Of a DNA stretch of 64,000 nt, positions 20,661 through 35,400 are shown one piece after another. Source of the stretch: Cylicocyclus nassatus (lineage: Eukaryota > Nematoda > Chromadorea > Rhabditida > Strongylidae); assembly GCA_958299035.1 (NCBI GenBank), contig CATQJL010000112.1, forward strand, positions 44,598,941 to 44,662,940. Reading direction: 5' to 3'. The translations under genes and the position numbers were made by a program. Numbering within the stretch: the stretch's first letter is position 1; the number at the start of each line of letters is the position of its first letter. The notes beneath the pieces are model-generated. The model searched no databases. It was not told the DNA's origin and was given only the letters and a program-made list of their open reading frames with translations.

Positions 20661-21199
20661 GCAGAGCTAAACAGCGCCCTGCCTCATCTCTCAAATTGCT
20701 TTGAACCTCCCCGGAAAATTCTGATCGTGAAGAATATGATGTAAACAACCATTCATTCTGCGAGGATTTCATGTGAAACCGGTAAAATTAGCGTGGCGAT
20801 ACTTTTTGATGAACGGTTAGTGTAATTTTGAATCTGTTTTATCTATGCGATGTTGGCGAATTAGAATAACAACAGATGCACACTACATTTCCAGCCTAGA
20901 ATATTTCCAGCTATACAGTGAGTTCTTTGAAAATCAATAATCAATTGAGTCATCTCTTTTTGACGCCACTTTTGCACGAAATTAACTTTTTGCTATGTAT
21001 CTGCGCTGAATTCCAGGGCTTATAAGATGTCCAAGTTGAAAGTCTTACAGCTACTGCAGACTCCTTGCATTAGGATCTCGTTTGCCTTAGCAAATGCCTG
21101 GTGGATCCGTTTGACTCGCTTTCTAGCAACCGATACAGATTCGCTCACTCCTTTACATAATTAACTGGGTGCTGCTTTCGTGCTGTAGCCAAAAAATCA

Positions 21200-21920
21200 G
21201 CTCCAACTCTTGGCTGCAGCTTGCGCTACGAACTACACTAATTTGCAGAGCACGCCTTACTCATTCATGCCTAATGATGGCATTGAAACTCACCGGACAC
21301 GCCGAATATTACGAATAAAATGTAAACAACTACTCATTCCAAAAGTTTTTCTATGTGAGAACGGTAATTTTGAGAGGATGAAATTTTTCGCAGAAGAACA
21401 AATGCAAATTTGAATAGGTTCTTAAATTTTTTTTCTGGCTAGGTAGTTGCTATAAGGACAATAACACCCTGAGCCACATCTCTGTGCAAAAATCTTCTCA
21501 AATGCTTTAATAAAACCTTGGCAAATCGACCATCGAGCAATCAATACTTTTTCGGCGTCGTTTTTGTAAAGTAGTAGACTTTTGATCCCTTTTTTGGAAC
21601 AAAGCCCATGGCTTGCACATTTAGATGCCAAGCACACCCACAACTTTGCAAAAAGTGGTGATACGGATCCGATTATGCGCGCCAAAAGCCAACTGGACCC
21701 GGCTGACGCGCAATTTCTGAGGGATCCACCTAACAAATCCGCTCGTGCTTTCGCATGGTGGACTTTTATGCTGGTAGCAGACGCTGTGCAAAATTTGGGC
21801 TCAGGAGGTTGGCTGGAACACGTTCTACGAATTTCGTGACAGACAGACAAACTTACACACAGACACACAAAAACACGCAAACAACCCTTAGCCCGTTATT
21901 ATAAGTTATGATTATTACCG
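21200..21920 (+). repeat. Diverged interspersed repeat, copy 1
   Basis: Blocks GGCATTGAAACTCACCG, ACTCATTCCAAAAGTTTTTC, TTCGCAGAAGAACAAATGCA and AACCCTTAGCCCGTTAT recur in the same order, diverged, at about 53830-54500. A CAGACAGACAAA run near 21841 adds to the transposon look. The class is unknown. Confidence 0.45.
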
Positions 21921-23280
21921 CGATGATTCCGTTTATGAATTGAGTTGGGCGATTTCGACTTCGATCGTCTTCGATGACAAGAATATTCTTGCTCGTGCCA
22001 ACCACTGCATTCGTGACGTTGCGCTGTCCATGACTTCTCGACCGAGTAGACGCAGTGGACCAGCCACGGTTTCTTCCACCTTGTCTTCTTAGTCCTATCC
22101 TTGGTAGATAATATAGGTCAGAGCTAAGAGCTAGCCGATCGTTTGCGGGAAGGGTGAGGAGAGAAGTGATAGATCTTATAACTCCGCCTAAAGGAAGGAA
22201 CAAAACGGAGATTTATAAAATTACCTTCCTTATATTGTCTGGTAGTCAAGCTTTTGTGTAACAAATGTCGTCATCTGCGCAAAACTGAAAAATTAGGGAA
22301 CGGAGAGACCACCTTCTTAGTCACTCATTCTGTATCACAATGAGAACATCTACTGGGTTGATAAAGACAGTAAAGCTTAGCGCTGTAGATTCCAAAGAAA
22401 ATATAATGAAGACTGCTTATGATTTCGCTTTTAACGACATGTGGGAACAATTTTTTTCAGATCGATTATATTGGAAGAAAGATGATAATATATAATACGC
22501 CAAGTCCACTTACCTGCTTCTTAATTTCCATGTGTTTATTAGCTACACCAAACAGGTGCCCAGAATGCAAGGTAAGCAGAACTACAATTTCTTGAAAATC
22601 TGTTTACCTAACATCAGGAAAACGACGTGACCTATAAATTCCCGAATCCCAGTAAAAGGTCGGAAATAATCACTTCAAGTTCTAACGCAACATCTTTGCC
22701 ATAAACGCTTCTGTAAAGATCTTTGAAGTGTGGCGAATGCGTGACGTTCCTGTTGATCGATACACCAAACAACTCGACAACAACTTGCTCTAATTTCGAG
22801 TGTGAATCGATTTGTTCTCAAAAAGAATACTTCTTCGAGGGTATGACGAAGGCATCACCTTCAAAGTATACGTTTTCTGCTCCAGCTTCTGTACGAGATA
22901 AAGCTTGATACATCGTTGCTGTAGTGTTTCCTCGCACTAAGCAAGAAGCACGACGAATGATGTGGGGCTGCTGCTTTTTTAGCCTCAGAAAACAAAAGCA
23001 GGCAGAAATCTAGCCGGGACTGCTGGAGTCGATAGCTTTCAAGATTACTGGGAATTTCTTGCTGAGATAGCTTAGAGGTTTTTGAGCTTCTGAGATCGAC
23101 TAGAAGACGGAAACCTTTTTAGAATTGCGAAGTGACACCCATATGATGGAAAAGGTTTTCCTTCTGCTTGTTTTCGAATCTCACCTTCCGAGAGGATCGC
23201 GAAAGCCCGGGCGCTGCATTTATTGAAACGAGTTGGATCAAGGCTACGTTGACGAGCGAAAAACGACGGAGATATAGACA

Positions 23281-23439
23281 TGAACAGTGCCAGCGCGCAG
23301 CCGAATAGTGCGTACGGTAGGGAGTCGAAGGCGCGCGCGCGACGGAGAGAGCGTCCGCAGCGCGGAAGCGCCGGACACCGCGCGAATCGGCACGACAACC
23401 GACGTCGACGCGACGACGACGCCGGGTCAGCCCCCGCGC
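23281..23439 (+). promoter_or_regulatory. GC-rich 5' region of the SEC14-GOLD gene
   Basis: This 160-bp stretch is unusually rich in CG (for example GCGCGCGCGCGACGGAGAG) compared with the AT-rich surroundings. A TCAG at about 23427-23430 lies ten bases before the ATG and could accept a spliced leader. It is likely 5' untranslated or core promoter sequence. Confidence 0.35.
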
Positions 23440-26400
23440 ATGGCAGTAATGCACGCCACGCTGTCGCCGACCAGGCCCATCTCCGCCGAGGAACAACAAG
23501 CGATCGCAGACCTCAGGTAAGGCTTGTCTACGGTACTGCTCGGTTTGGCTGGGGGACTGTCCCACCGTCACAGACTGAGACAATCGCCGGCTAGGCGGTG
23601 GCCGAAAAATCTGCGTTGTTAACCTTTCGCACTTCGCTCGAAGAAGTTCAAGGCGTACTATCCTGATGTCGGTTGTTGATCCATTTTTCGCTCTGATTTG
23701 TAGCCAGATTAATGCTTTTCGGAAAAAATCAACAAACGGCCTTGTAAAAGCTGGCTGTCAGTTCGTCCAAGATACTGTGAGCAGAGTTTGAAAAATCAGT
23801 GGTCTATTTTCTTCCAGTGGCCGCATACCCCCCGCATTTGTCTGAGAATGTCATTTCTTCGTAATAAGAGCAACTTCTTCTTTTCCTTGGAGAATGCTTC
23901 CGGAGTTATAGTGCCATATAATGGTGTTTATTTTCATTTGGATAAAAATATTGATCGAAAACAAGTGAGAGAGAAATTGCATCACTCAACTACCTTGAGC
24001 GTTTCACAAAATAAAAAGCAAAAGATAATCTTCGTCCAACGCTCAATAATAATGAAACTCGCAACCGACTTTAGTTTGCCGCGTACCGTACACCTACCGT
24101 AAGTGCGGATATGGTACCGCGGTGAAAGCGTATAAGATATTCGCGATGACCGCCTCTCAATATTAAGGCTATTTTTGCTTGTAAAATTTTATATTTTTAC
24201 GTAACATTAGGTCTTCTAGGGATATTCTCTGATGAGAAGCCGAAAAACGTAAATCTTCTTTTTCAAACCACTGTTAGGGAAACTACCTGAACCACTTTCG
24301 TTATCACTCGGCTGTCCAATATCCCTTCTCCAAAAACTGAAATCGCGTTTTTTCTTACAATCAGAACTGATGATGCTTGAAGCAACAAACACAAAAAGCC
24401 TTCAATGGAAAGTGAAATTTCTTTTTAGGACAATACTCCCGCAAATCGAATGTCTTGAAGATTCATACATATTACGATGGCTTCGTGCTAAAGACTTACG
24501 TTTTGATGAGACGGCCGAAGCTTTGAAAAAGCATGTGACTTTTCGAAAAGCATGGGAACTCGATTCGATTGATTCTTGGGAAGCACCCGAGGTAGGCTTT
24601 ATGTCTAAGGAAATCATGTTATCACTTTCAGCCCATTATTTGATTTTACTTTTTCAATTACTCATGTGCTTGATTTTCCAATGGAACTTAACGCATTGAA
24701 ATCACAGCCTACTTCCTATTCCATTTCTTCATCCGACGAATTATAAGCAACATTTGCTACAAATTAGTATGCGAATTTGCGATGATTCCTACGTGGAGGT
24801 CACCTCTCCGCAAATCGTTCCTTGTTCCATGTTTCGCTCGAGACCTTCGTTATCTGACGAATCCACGAAAATTATGACACTCATCTTCAAATTTCGAATA
24901 ATCGCAGAAAATCGAAATTTGTTCGAGAATTTCCATAAATTTTGATCCGCGAAGTTTGTCGGGAACTTCAAGACAGTCTTATTTGAAACTGTTTTTCTGT
25001 ATTTCTGAGGTTACAGTATTCTCCCTCTGTGCCGTTATTGTTTTTTAAGGACGTTTGGGAGTCGCGCATGGATCGAATAAAATAAATAATGGTTTCTCCT
25101 TTTTGGTTTTCGCTGCCCAATCAAATAATTTTCTGCTTTATGTCACCAGTGAAAAGATTAACAAGCATATTTCGTATTTCGTATTTATATCTTCACAGAA
25201 AACAAAACAAACAACAATATATCTTCACAAGAAAAAAGTTATATTTTCAATTTCCCAGTAGTAATTTAACTATGCCTTTAAAGCTAAAGCAGCTTAGAAG
25301 GAAATGCTAGAAAAATGAATTTTTTACGAAACCTCAAATCACAAAGAACGTCAACTTGTATTCAGTTTCCCAACGTTTTCTGAGAAAGCTATATATCATT
25401 GATGCCTTTCACGCAAAAAGGTGTCACAATTAAACATTTACAAATTTGTGTGAAGGTGGAAAAAAGCTGCAAGCAGACTGCAGACTGCTGCATCAAACAT
25501 TTCAAGCTTTAGCAAATCCCAGACAAAGATTATTCGAAACAATGACGATCCCCTGATGGTCGAAGTGTCACTCAAGATATGCGTCTACCTATCAGATTTT
25601 GTCGCACCGTTTTTGATTTCATCCCGTTCGAGCGATGAAGGTCGTGCTGGTCCTAGCGCTGGCGAAGAGAACGCATGAAGAGGTGCGCGCGGGGGGCGCA
25701 TGCACGGGTGGCGGCGGGTTTCTCACGCATCTCGTTTTTGACCCCGTTGACTGTGTAAGCTCTGAAAGAACTAGTCAGACCAGATGGCTGACGAGCTTAT
25801 GGCGAGTTTCACGGACTCCTATCAGTGTCAAGCGCTGTTCCAGACAGCTAATTGCTAATCGCGAAGGGAAGATGTGGCGCTTGGTAAACTAATAAAGAGA
25901 AATTTAAAACAACGGAAATGCTTTTTATACATTAGTTATAGAATTTCAAATCTATTTGTATCTTCCACAAAAATGCAGGAGAATCTCCACGTTCTTCGTA
26001 AATGTTATTTCTATCGTTGCCCTCAGTCGATTACCCTAAGTGTTCTATGTCTTAAATGTTAATTGCTTTTCTATTCTAACATCGCTATCGTTAACTATAG
26101 CCCCAGCACCTTCCGTGGATATTAAGGTGCCATTTTGTAGGTCTGTTAGAAAGTTTTGTGCACTAGAAACCAAATCATACCGCAAGTGCTCCGCCTTTAT
26201 CAGTGTGTCAGATAGACTTACTGATATCAAATATCTAGTTCAAAGTAATTTTGCTGAGGAATTCAAAACCATACCGGATATATTCGCTACTACTACTGAT
26301 ACTCCATACTTCAGATGAAACATACAGATTTGCACAGCCTTATTAAGCATGTTTTTGCTAAACATATACGAAAACGATGTTACGGAGTTTTTTTGAGTTT

Positions 26401-29400
26401 TTGAAAGTTTTTTTGAGGAAATGACGAACTCCTACAAAAGACAGTGTGCCTGTAATTTAATGTAATCTCACAGTAATGAAGAGCGTTGGTATTTCATTGC
26501 ATACCGCAACCAGGTGGAGCCACTCTAAAATAGTTTTGAAGGTGCACGAAAATCGTCGAGACAAAAGAGTTATTGTCGACCACACTCTCTCCATTTTTGG
26601 GACTTTCTGTAGATGTCTTCCAAAGCCCGTCAAGTGCTAATGCACCAGCCTATACAGGGTGTCCCAAAAAATGTGAACACTGTTTGATCGTAAATAACTC
26701 TCTTGTCATGGAGTCTTTCGAAAAGCTTGAGGTATCATTTTGTAATCTGGCTTCAACTTAGATTTCCAGTATGGAGCGAATCATCTATCACTTTTTCTAC
26801 CGTAGGATTACGCTAGGGACTTTGCGGAAGATTATTGGGAATTATTAGGTTGTCCCAAAAGCAAACTCTATTTTCAAATTAATTAAGCTGTTCTTGTTCT
26901 CCTAACGGACTTGAAGTACCATTCGATAGAGCGAAGCAAGCTCTACAAAAAGACCACCAAAGATCCACCTAAGTCATGATACAGGTAAAATTTGGGGCCA
27001 AAAATCAAAATTTTTCAGCTACCCTGAAAATCGGATCTCCTTCCAGAGAATTCGTACAGACTTCCAACCTAATCTTTATATAGTAGACAAAAAGAGTAGT
27101 AGTATAGTAGTACCCAAAAATGTATTTGGCGGATTTTTTCCGGGCTTAAAATTGAATAAAAAGATGGTCTAAAAGTGCCAAAATGCCACTTTTTTCGGGT
27201 TTTTAATGTAAGACTTGGTATTTCTCGAATGTAAGAGCACATACAGGGGTAAGTTTTTAAAAGATACTTAGAAGGCTTGTAGTATACAATGACATATGTG
27301 GGAGGGGCTGGGGGCGGAGTTTGCCATTTTTGGACATTTTTTTGTTTCTCGCTTTCTATGCTCGGAAAAAATTCGGTAAAGGTATATTTGACTACTACTA
27401 TGTGCCTACTGTATAATGACAAGTTGGAGTTCTGTAGAATTCTTTATCGCAGAAATCCAATTTTTAGGTGACAAAATTTTTTCCGATTTTGGCTTCAAAC
27501 TTTCGATGGAATGCGACTTGGGCGAATCCTTGGTGGTCGTTTTGTAGAGCTTGATTGGCTCTATCGAATGATACCCTAAGTTTGCTGGGAAAACAGAAAC
27601 AGTTTAAATTATTTGAAAGAGGAGTTTACTTTTGGGACAACCTAATAGAAGCGGTTTTTGTCTCAGAAGGAAAACCGAACAAGCCAAAAACTCTTGTACT
27701 CGATTAGTCGATGTCGCTGATTCCAAATATGAAGGGTCTAAAAACTGGTAGGAAGTTGTGTAGTGAAATTGGCACGTCCGAAAACCTCGCTACAAGAAAT
27801 TCCAGATTTTCTGGAATTTTTTTCGTCAGCCTATTCCCACAGTGGCGCTGTATGCTGAAAGTTCATACCGTAATCGTACATTATGAAGCGTGATTAACGG
27901 TTCGCTCCATACCTTTAGTCTAAATTGAACCTCGCTCTACAGAATAGTGCCTCAATCTTCTCGAAGGACTTCATGACAAGAGAGTTATTAACGATCAAAC
28001 AGTGTTCACATTTTTTGGGACACCCTGTATAATCTAACCAGATATGTCCGTACTTCTCTGGACTCATTCGACTCACAATTAGATTGATTTACTTTCTCAT
28101 TCATATTTGATCAATATGCATTCTTAACTAACCCTGCACTTCTCCAGGCATCTTGTAATCTGGAAACCTGTTGAGTGTAAACTTTCTACGACTTTCTTTG
28201 TTGAATGACACGTCGTCCATAATCAAATTATTACTTTAGAACTGTCTAGACAATTTCAATTATGTCGAATGTGTGGATTTGTCATGTAAATTTTGCAACC
28301 TCTTTAGAATCTCATCTATCTGCGCTAGGGTTTTAATTGACTACTAATTTACAGGTTACTTTACCAATTCACTAATATACTGATTTACAAGTTTCAAAGT
28401 CTGTCAACGGCTTTGTAGATATTGCTGGAACCTATCTCTGCGCTGTTGTAATTGTCGGAAGAAAATGTTGAAGTCTTCCAAGACTCGCAGCACCCAATTT
28501 TTACTGTTATGGTACAAGATAACAACATTTTCAAAATTTTGTTTTTGTCTGATAGGTTGCCGCTGATGCAATAATTCTTCTTGACAAGTTCTGTAGCTGT
28601 TCTAAAGCACAAATTAGCTGCAAGTATTTTCAATGTCTTACAACAACTCAACTACCTGTTTTTGTTTGCGCAAAAATCGTCCGATTTTCTAAAGTGAATG
28701 AGTCACAACGGAACCTGCTTATACCGATCATGCCAAGGTCGCTGCTGACACTGGATGTGTGAAAACAAAACGTCATGGAAATTATAGAAAGTCATTAATC
28801 AAAATATCACGTCTTCAAAATGTCGAAAAACTACCGCGGGTTGGGTCTCTCGTCAAATTTCTTCAACTTCGACTGTTGACGGTTTTTTGGCCGAGTAGAT
28901 GCTATCGCAGCGTCACAATGTCTCCGATGACATCTCGCTAGGCATTGTAGAAGTGTTTCAGTGCTGTGGACAAATCCATGCAGATATCGGATCGTAAAAC
29001 AAATGTGAGATAGATCGATTCGTGTAGATTTAGCCTAAAAGCTATATGCCATTGATGTGTATAAAAAAGGATAACGGAACCGTAACATACTGTTTTTCTG
29101 TTTTGTTTTTCTTAGTGTTCACGTCCTGCGCTAAATTGCAGAAATCACTGCCAAAGATCATAGGCACATATCAGCTAAGCATGGAGTGCCCAGGTAAATC
29201 CTTGGTGGAAGCGGTCTACTTGTTTTTTCCGAAATGTTCAATAACAGTGATAAATGTTAATTTTATCCTGTTTTTTTTTTCTGGAAGGGAGCTTCATATT
29301 TATCGCTATCTATGAACATCCTGTTGAACTATCATTTATCTATGCAGAAGTCGTTTATCTAATAAAATAAGACATTGTAAGATCTTCTACAGAAAGATAA

Positions 29401-32400
29401 TCGTCAACGCTTTGCATCATTTCGGGCAAATCAATAGATGTACATTATCAGATCATGTTTGTACTTTTTGCTGGTTTTTTTTGAACTTGCAAAGTATGTG
29501 TGTCTGAATATTTTCCAATCAGTTAACAATATTTAAAGCTAAACGAAATGGGAACAAGCGCATTTTATTGCATCTATCCTTTCTATACTTTGGATTAATC
29601 AGTGAATGTACGTCAACAGAATATGTTTAATTCAAGCATGTTTTACTTTCTATAGCCCCACCTTACCTCATCTTCTTCACTTTCTGAGTTCACCAGCAGA
29701 CAAAGATAGATAATTATTTGCTCCTTCTATAGTAACCAGCGCAAGTGCACCTATAGATAGGAACACAAATTTTCTGCTAGCTTTTGTATTTATAATGTTT
29801 TGCAAGAGGAGCAGGAAGTAAACAGGTATAGAAGAAGGAATTTTGCTCCTCTGAGGATACGTCAGAACTATGTAAAGCTATAGTTGTAGTCTCGCTCGGA
29901 TAGAGATGCTTTTTTTTGTTTCAAAAGAAGTGTTGAAAAACTCTAGTTGATAAGTATGTTTTTCGTTACATTATTGTTACAAGTACAGTAATAAACCCCA
30001 TTACAAGCACATTTCACCTATATCTCTGAAAACTTCCTCAGATGGTAAAGTTTATGAATTCTTGCGATACATTCTAACTTTATATTGTTTTCACCTTGTC
30101 ATTGTTCCCTTGAAAACAGGGCTTGGCACCAGCTGGCACGGGGCAAGCTGGATATCGTTTTTGGGAAAAAAAGCAAAGGGCATATTGTTTTTGTGGCTGA
30201 AAATTGCGACGTTTTTTTAGTTGACGTTTATTTTTGCAGGGTTTTTTACGTTCAGCGTTTAGGGTCAAAGAGGACTTTGTAAGACTTAGCGAAAGTCAAA
30301 GAAGACTTCGTTCTGATATTCTCTGGTGCAAGCTCGTGCCGAGCCCTGCTTGGAAACTTCAATAAAACTATACCGACGTGCTTATTTCAGTGTCTAGAAA
30401 AGTACTGCGGCTATGGCTTCCTCTCGGACAAGGATGGACGACCGATTCTGATGTCGCTGCTCGGCAATTTGGACGTGGAAGGTGAGTGGGGACGAGTAGC
30501 AACTATCCGTCATGTCCTAACTGCGCGTTCTCTCATAGTCACACCTTCGATCGTTCCCTTCTCGACGATGCATCAACCATTCATCGTCCGTGATTTTATT
30601 CCTCGTCTCATGTGCCGAGACGATGTTTGGTCAAAGCAAGTCGAGAACTTCGATCGGAGGTTGTAAAATTACAGGAATGCGGTTTTGCTGTTGGGAGAGA
30701 TGATGCGAGATAAAAGAATGCAAATACATGTCAGAAGGGGCTAGATGTAGGCAAAAATGATGGTTTTTAACTTCCGCAATCTACTTCGTGGACTTTATCA
30801 CTTCTTTGACACTAACGCGACTTATGGCCTTCTTCATTCGCTGAGCGTTACGGCACGTAACATCAAGGAGATATTATCGCTCAGTTGGTCTCAATGTCAC
30901 TTCATTCAACTTCAGCGATCATGTGAGCCATGCAAAATTGGCCTTGTGACTAGCCACGAGGCCACCAACCGTGTTTTCAAATTATCCTGAATCTTAGAGA
31001 TGAGTGCCGTTCAGGAAAAAGAAGAATGATTAGTGGGTTGGTGTAGAGGCAAGAAAACTGTGCATTCTTTGGAGTCCCCCCCCCCCCTCCCCACTTAGTC
31101 TAGACTGCGAAAGGGACGCAGTAAACTACGATACGATCAAAGTCTTAGTAGAAATGTTGGAATTACATTTTGCTGAAGAATCTTGAGTGGAAGTATAAGT
31201 GAAGACCTATTTTTTCACTGAATGTCCAAAACTGCACATAGAGTATTGGAGTTTCCCTTAATTTACAAAGATGAACTTTCTTGAAATGATTGTCAGTGAA
31301 TCTCTTTGTTTCTTCTCTATTATGATGTCGGTTGCGCCTCATCCCTGTTAAATCAAAGAATGACATTGAATGTAACCAGAATCATAAAGACAAATAACAA
31401 CAAACTTCAATTGATCATTGCAATCTTTGTTTCCCTGAAAGCCACATTCTGCTGCTTTTCTTTTTCCAATAAATGTAGCAACTACACTGGCGCATATATC
31501 ATCTTACTGCTTCAGAACTAGTTCCCTCAGCGACAGACAAGTTCTCCTGTATATCTCCACATCGAATACACTACTATGTTGCATGCTTGCAAAAGTTCGC
31601 GCTGGGTAAAGGAATAGGGGTTAATATGTGAAAAGCGGATGGTATTCGGAGAAGTTTTTAGGATTAGAGGTTCCAGTCTTGAGTTCTGTTGATTTTGAAA
31701 CATGTTTTCTAGCAAAGGCATAGGTGGGGATTTTGGACTACTTATTTAGTATCAACGAGCAATCATTTTAAGTTTTGGAAAGAAATGAGTAACCCATGAC
31801 TTAGCAGAAAAAACTCCGGAACACCAGCTAACGCTGTTCACTGGTAAAAGTATAACATGGTGCTGGATCAGGGCCTTGCACCAGCTGGCACGGGTTGAAC
31901 TGGATATCGTTTTTGGGACAAAAAGCAAAGGAAATCGTTTTTGTGGCCGAAAATACCAAAAGCTGCGACCTTTTTTCTAGTCGACTCTGTTTTTTACGTT
32001 TTTTTTTCATGTTTAGGGTTTAGGGACAAAGGGGACTTCGTACGAAATTTTCAAAATCAAAGGTGATTCGTTTTAAATTTCCCTGATGCCAGCTCGTGGC
32101 CAGCCCTGCTTTTTTGCAGAACATTCAAAGGAAAAGCTATTTATTGGAAAGGCTGATGTGCTGAGGTACCAGTCAAAATCAAATTTCAGTTAAAAACTGA
32201 CTTTCACTCGTGCAAAGTCAAGATAGTCACAGCCTAAACACATGATACGCTGTTCTGTAATCTTTGCTATCAATCATCCTTTCGCTATCACTCATTTGAG
32301 TTTTTGTAGAACCAGGAGCTTATCCGTTAGAAGACGTACGCTACGGAGACTTAAAAAGATTGAAAGTTTTGAAATCCATCAGAGGAAATGGAGAGAAATT

Positions 32401-35400
32401 TTATCGACATCTTTGACGTAGTAAGAAGTTCTTCGTCCTAAACAAAATGGAGTCTTTGTTTAGAAGAACAACGATATTGTATGCTCTTTTGCACTATCAG
32501 TCTTCTAGAAAATATACTTCCATCAAGCATAAACTCAATAGCCCTTAACAAAAGCATCTCGTCCGAACAATTTTACAGAAAATTTTGCAGTGTGAAACAG
32601 CATGTAAACATGGCATGATGACGTATGCTCAATCATGCTACCGTATGTGTTAGCACCTATGTTAGCATTTTCTATGGTATATTGTATGGAGGCTGTTTCA
32701 TTTTTAATGGCCTTGTTTGACAACCTTGTTGATCAACTTCTAATAAATATCAGAAAATGATGTGCGCAACTGACAATGAAATCATCTGTCTTTCTTATGT
32801 TGAAATGACGAACGAAATTCAAGTATCGTATCGTTACAAGAATTTTGAGTTAGGGGTATCGTCAAGTTTGTCAAAATGAGACAACTAGCAACCAGATCTG
32901 TGATGTGGGAAGAAATTAACCTTGTTAATTACCGTAGCACCGAGCTTCCTCTTCTCAACGTCCACGACGCTACACACTGATCGAGATAGCGAATGAAAGA
33001 GTGACCGAAGGTTCCGCTCCGTTAAGCAACAACTCATCTCCTTTTCTTCAGTTTTGTTTTCTTGAGTTTTTGAAGCGGTTTACCTCTAAATGATAGTTGC
33101 TGAGTGCTTTATAAAGCTTTGCTTTATCTATGTGTTAGAACTACGGAAAACAAAAAACGCGCTCACAAACAGACTTCTTTACGAAAATGAACGAATGAAC
33201 AGTTTTTATCAAAGCTACGATTACGATGTTATAGGCATGCTGAAATCAGTTGCATCGTTGGACTACATCAAATTCTCTCTGGCTGCAATTGAGAAGGGAC
33301 TTCAGCTGTGTAATCAAAAAGCAAAACAGGTTTGTTGGGTTTTTCGTTTATTTGTTATTGTTTCTTCCCCTCCACATGACTTTCATGTTTTGCTGAAATG
33401 CGAAACAAAAGTCAAAAAGCGTTTGATTATGACCTTTTCAAGAGGCAATCATTGAGCTTTCTTGTCAGATGCGATCATTCCCACAACTAATGGTCTCACT
33501 ATTGCAGCTTGGTATTTCAAAATTCCCGTAAGGGCAGACCTAGTAGAAGAAAAACCTTCTAACGCAAATTCGCAGTCAGCGGAAGAGAGGGGTCATGCGT
33601 AGATTGTTTGGCTATCTTCTCCAGGGTTCTGAAAAAATTTATGCTACTGAAAGAACATGGAAAGAAGAAAAAATTTTGCTCGTGATTTTGCTACAAACGT
33701 AGCTTTTTCGGTTTGGTTTGGAAATTACGATGTGTTCGTGTAAAATATCCAAAGAGTAGACCTCATGCTTTATACCTCTTGGAGTTTTCGATGTTGAACA
33801 GCTTTATTGAACGCGTAGCATTTCTTAGGAACGCGAAGGTGCGGAATCTCTCCCACCTACATAGCATGTTATTTTCTAGCAATCAATAGAAGAAATGCAT
33901 CTTAGCGCTACAACTTTTTTTGGAGCTAATATGCGGGTTTGAAGAACGAAATCTTTCTATCCATATGTAGAGTGTATATCTTGGAATACTTGATGTTGCC
34001 GCGCTGTAATATCAAATGCTGTGACTAATCGTAGACATGTTAATATTTCTGATTTGGGAGTGAATGCAAGCATACTCGGACAGTCACGACATAGTTTGTG
34101 ATAATCTGAATGTTGATTTATTTTGGTATTTTGCAGCCGTAATGATATGAACTTCAGTTTATAAGAAAACTGAGGTCATCAATGATTCACATATCTAATA
34201 GCTGAGTCTGGGGGGGGGGGGGGTCATTTTCCGTACCGTCCCCCAAAAAATGCTCGTGCACCGTCATTTTACTTAAGTCGAGCGAAATCGACTTTGACAA
34301 ATAATAGTTTACTTTTGAGTCGTTTCTTGCAGTTTCAAGGTAGATATTCTATTTTGGTTTCAAAATCGCTCCTACCTCTCATTTTCAGACAGGACGACCA
34401 TTCGAGCAAATGATGCTTGTGTTCGACCTTGATCACATCGGCTCTGCACACTTCTCATGCAAACAATTCGCCAGTTCATTCACCACTCTCGTCACACTAT
34501 TCCAGGAACATTATCCACTTGTACTCAAGAAGATTCTGATTATCAGGTAACTGTCAAGCAAAATCAGCAGTTTCTAAGCCTTGAGATGACGTTTAGAGCA
34601 CCAGAAATGGCGCGTATCGCTTACGCTTCGATCACGGCCATACTTAGTGATCCGATTACGCGGCTCATTGAGATGCCTTCTGAGGTGGGTTACGAGATTT
34701 TTACTCCGGCAAAGCTTTACATTTCCATTAGAATTACTTTTGCTTTGGCTGAGGACTACCTCTTTCCAGGCAGACTGGAAATGGGCATTAGCTCAATATG
34801 TAAATCTGGATGGGTGGCCTATTCACTGGGGAGGAAATAGATCCGAGAATGGAGATCCTAAGTGCCCCGCTACTATTCGGTAAGCGTCAGATAGCCACAT
34901 TCCACCTAATTTTTTATGATGCTGAAGTGTTTATGCTACGTGCGCAACGAAACTGTATTCCTATACACGGAAATCCTTTCTAATAAGAGAAAATCTTAAC
35001 GTTGGTGACCAAAATGTGATGCTTTCCTCCAGCATTCTTGAAGCGCCTCGAAAAAAGTCGAAACGAGTTTCTTGGATATCTAGTTGCGCTGGTATACCTT
35101 GAAGTATTGAGCAAATAGCATGCCGTTTGAAAGAGCTCTTCAAGCTCTTGGTCTACCACAGTGCGAAAACTTCTGATTTTTTTTCAAAATTTATCAAAAA
35201 ACTTGAACTCAAAAAGTCATGTTTTAGCCTTCAATTTTCTGTGGAAGAAAATGAGGTAATTTGCACGAAAGTTCACTGCAGGCTTCCCTGATGTGTTTGA
35301 TGACAGTCTCAAGCACCCAAGTGTGGCACTGGCTTTGAGTTTTGGGTGATCTCACGTGTTTTACTTCGAAGATATTACTGAAAGTTTAGCTCACAATATC

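Larger units (their letters stand above)
19730..23400. other. Repeat-rich intergenic stretch upstream of the SEC14 gene
   Basis: A block near 19857 (CTCTGCTTCGCAGAGGCTAG) recurs near 53846. A GC-rich zone at 20350-20660 repeats GCGCGCGGG-type words. About 21200-21920 resembles 53830-54500 (see repeats). An antisense-looking open stretch at about 22700-22930 has frames on both strands but no recognised family. Confidence 0.35.

Noticed and set aside
22700..22930. Coding-like frames on both strands (for example CEETLQQRCIKLYLVQKLEQ on the minus strand)
   Set aside because: Three frames look equally open in short pieces, stops interrupt longer readings, and no family is recognised.
34211..34222. 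Long G tract (with similar C or G tracts at 19166, 31078, 57444, 61918, 62547)
   Set aside because: Homopolymers are common in this repeat-rich sequence, and their length is unreliable in sequencing; no function inferred.
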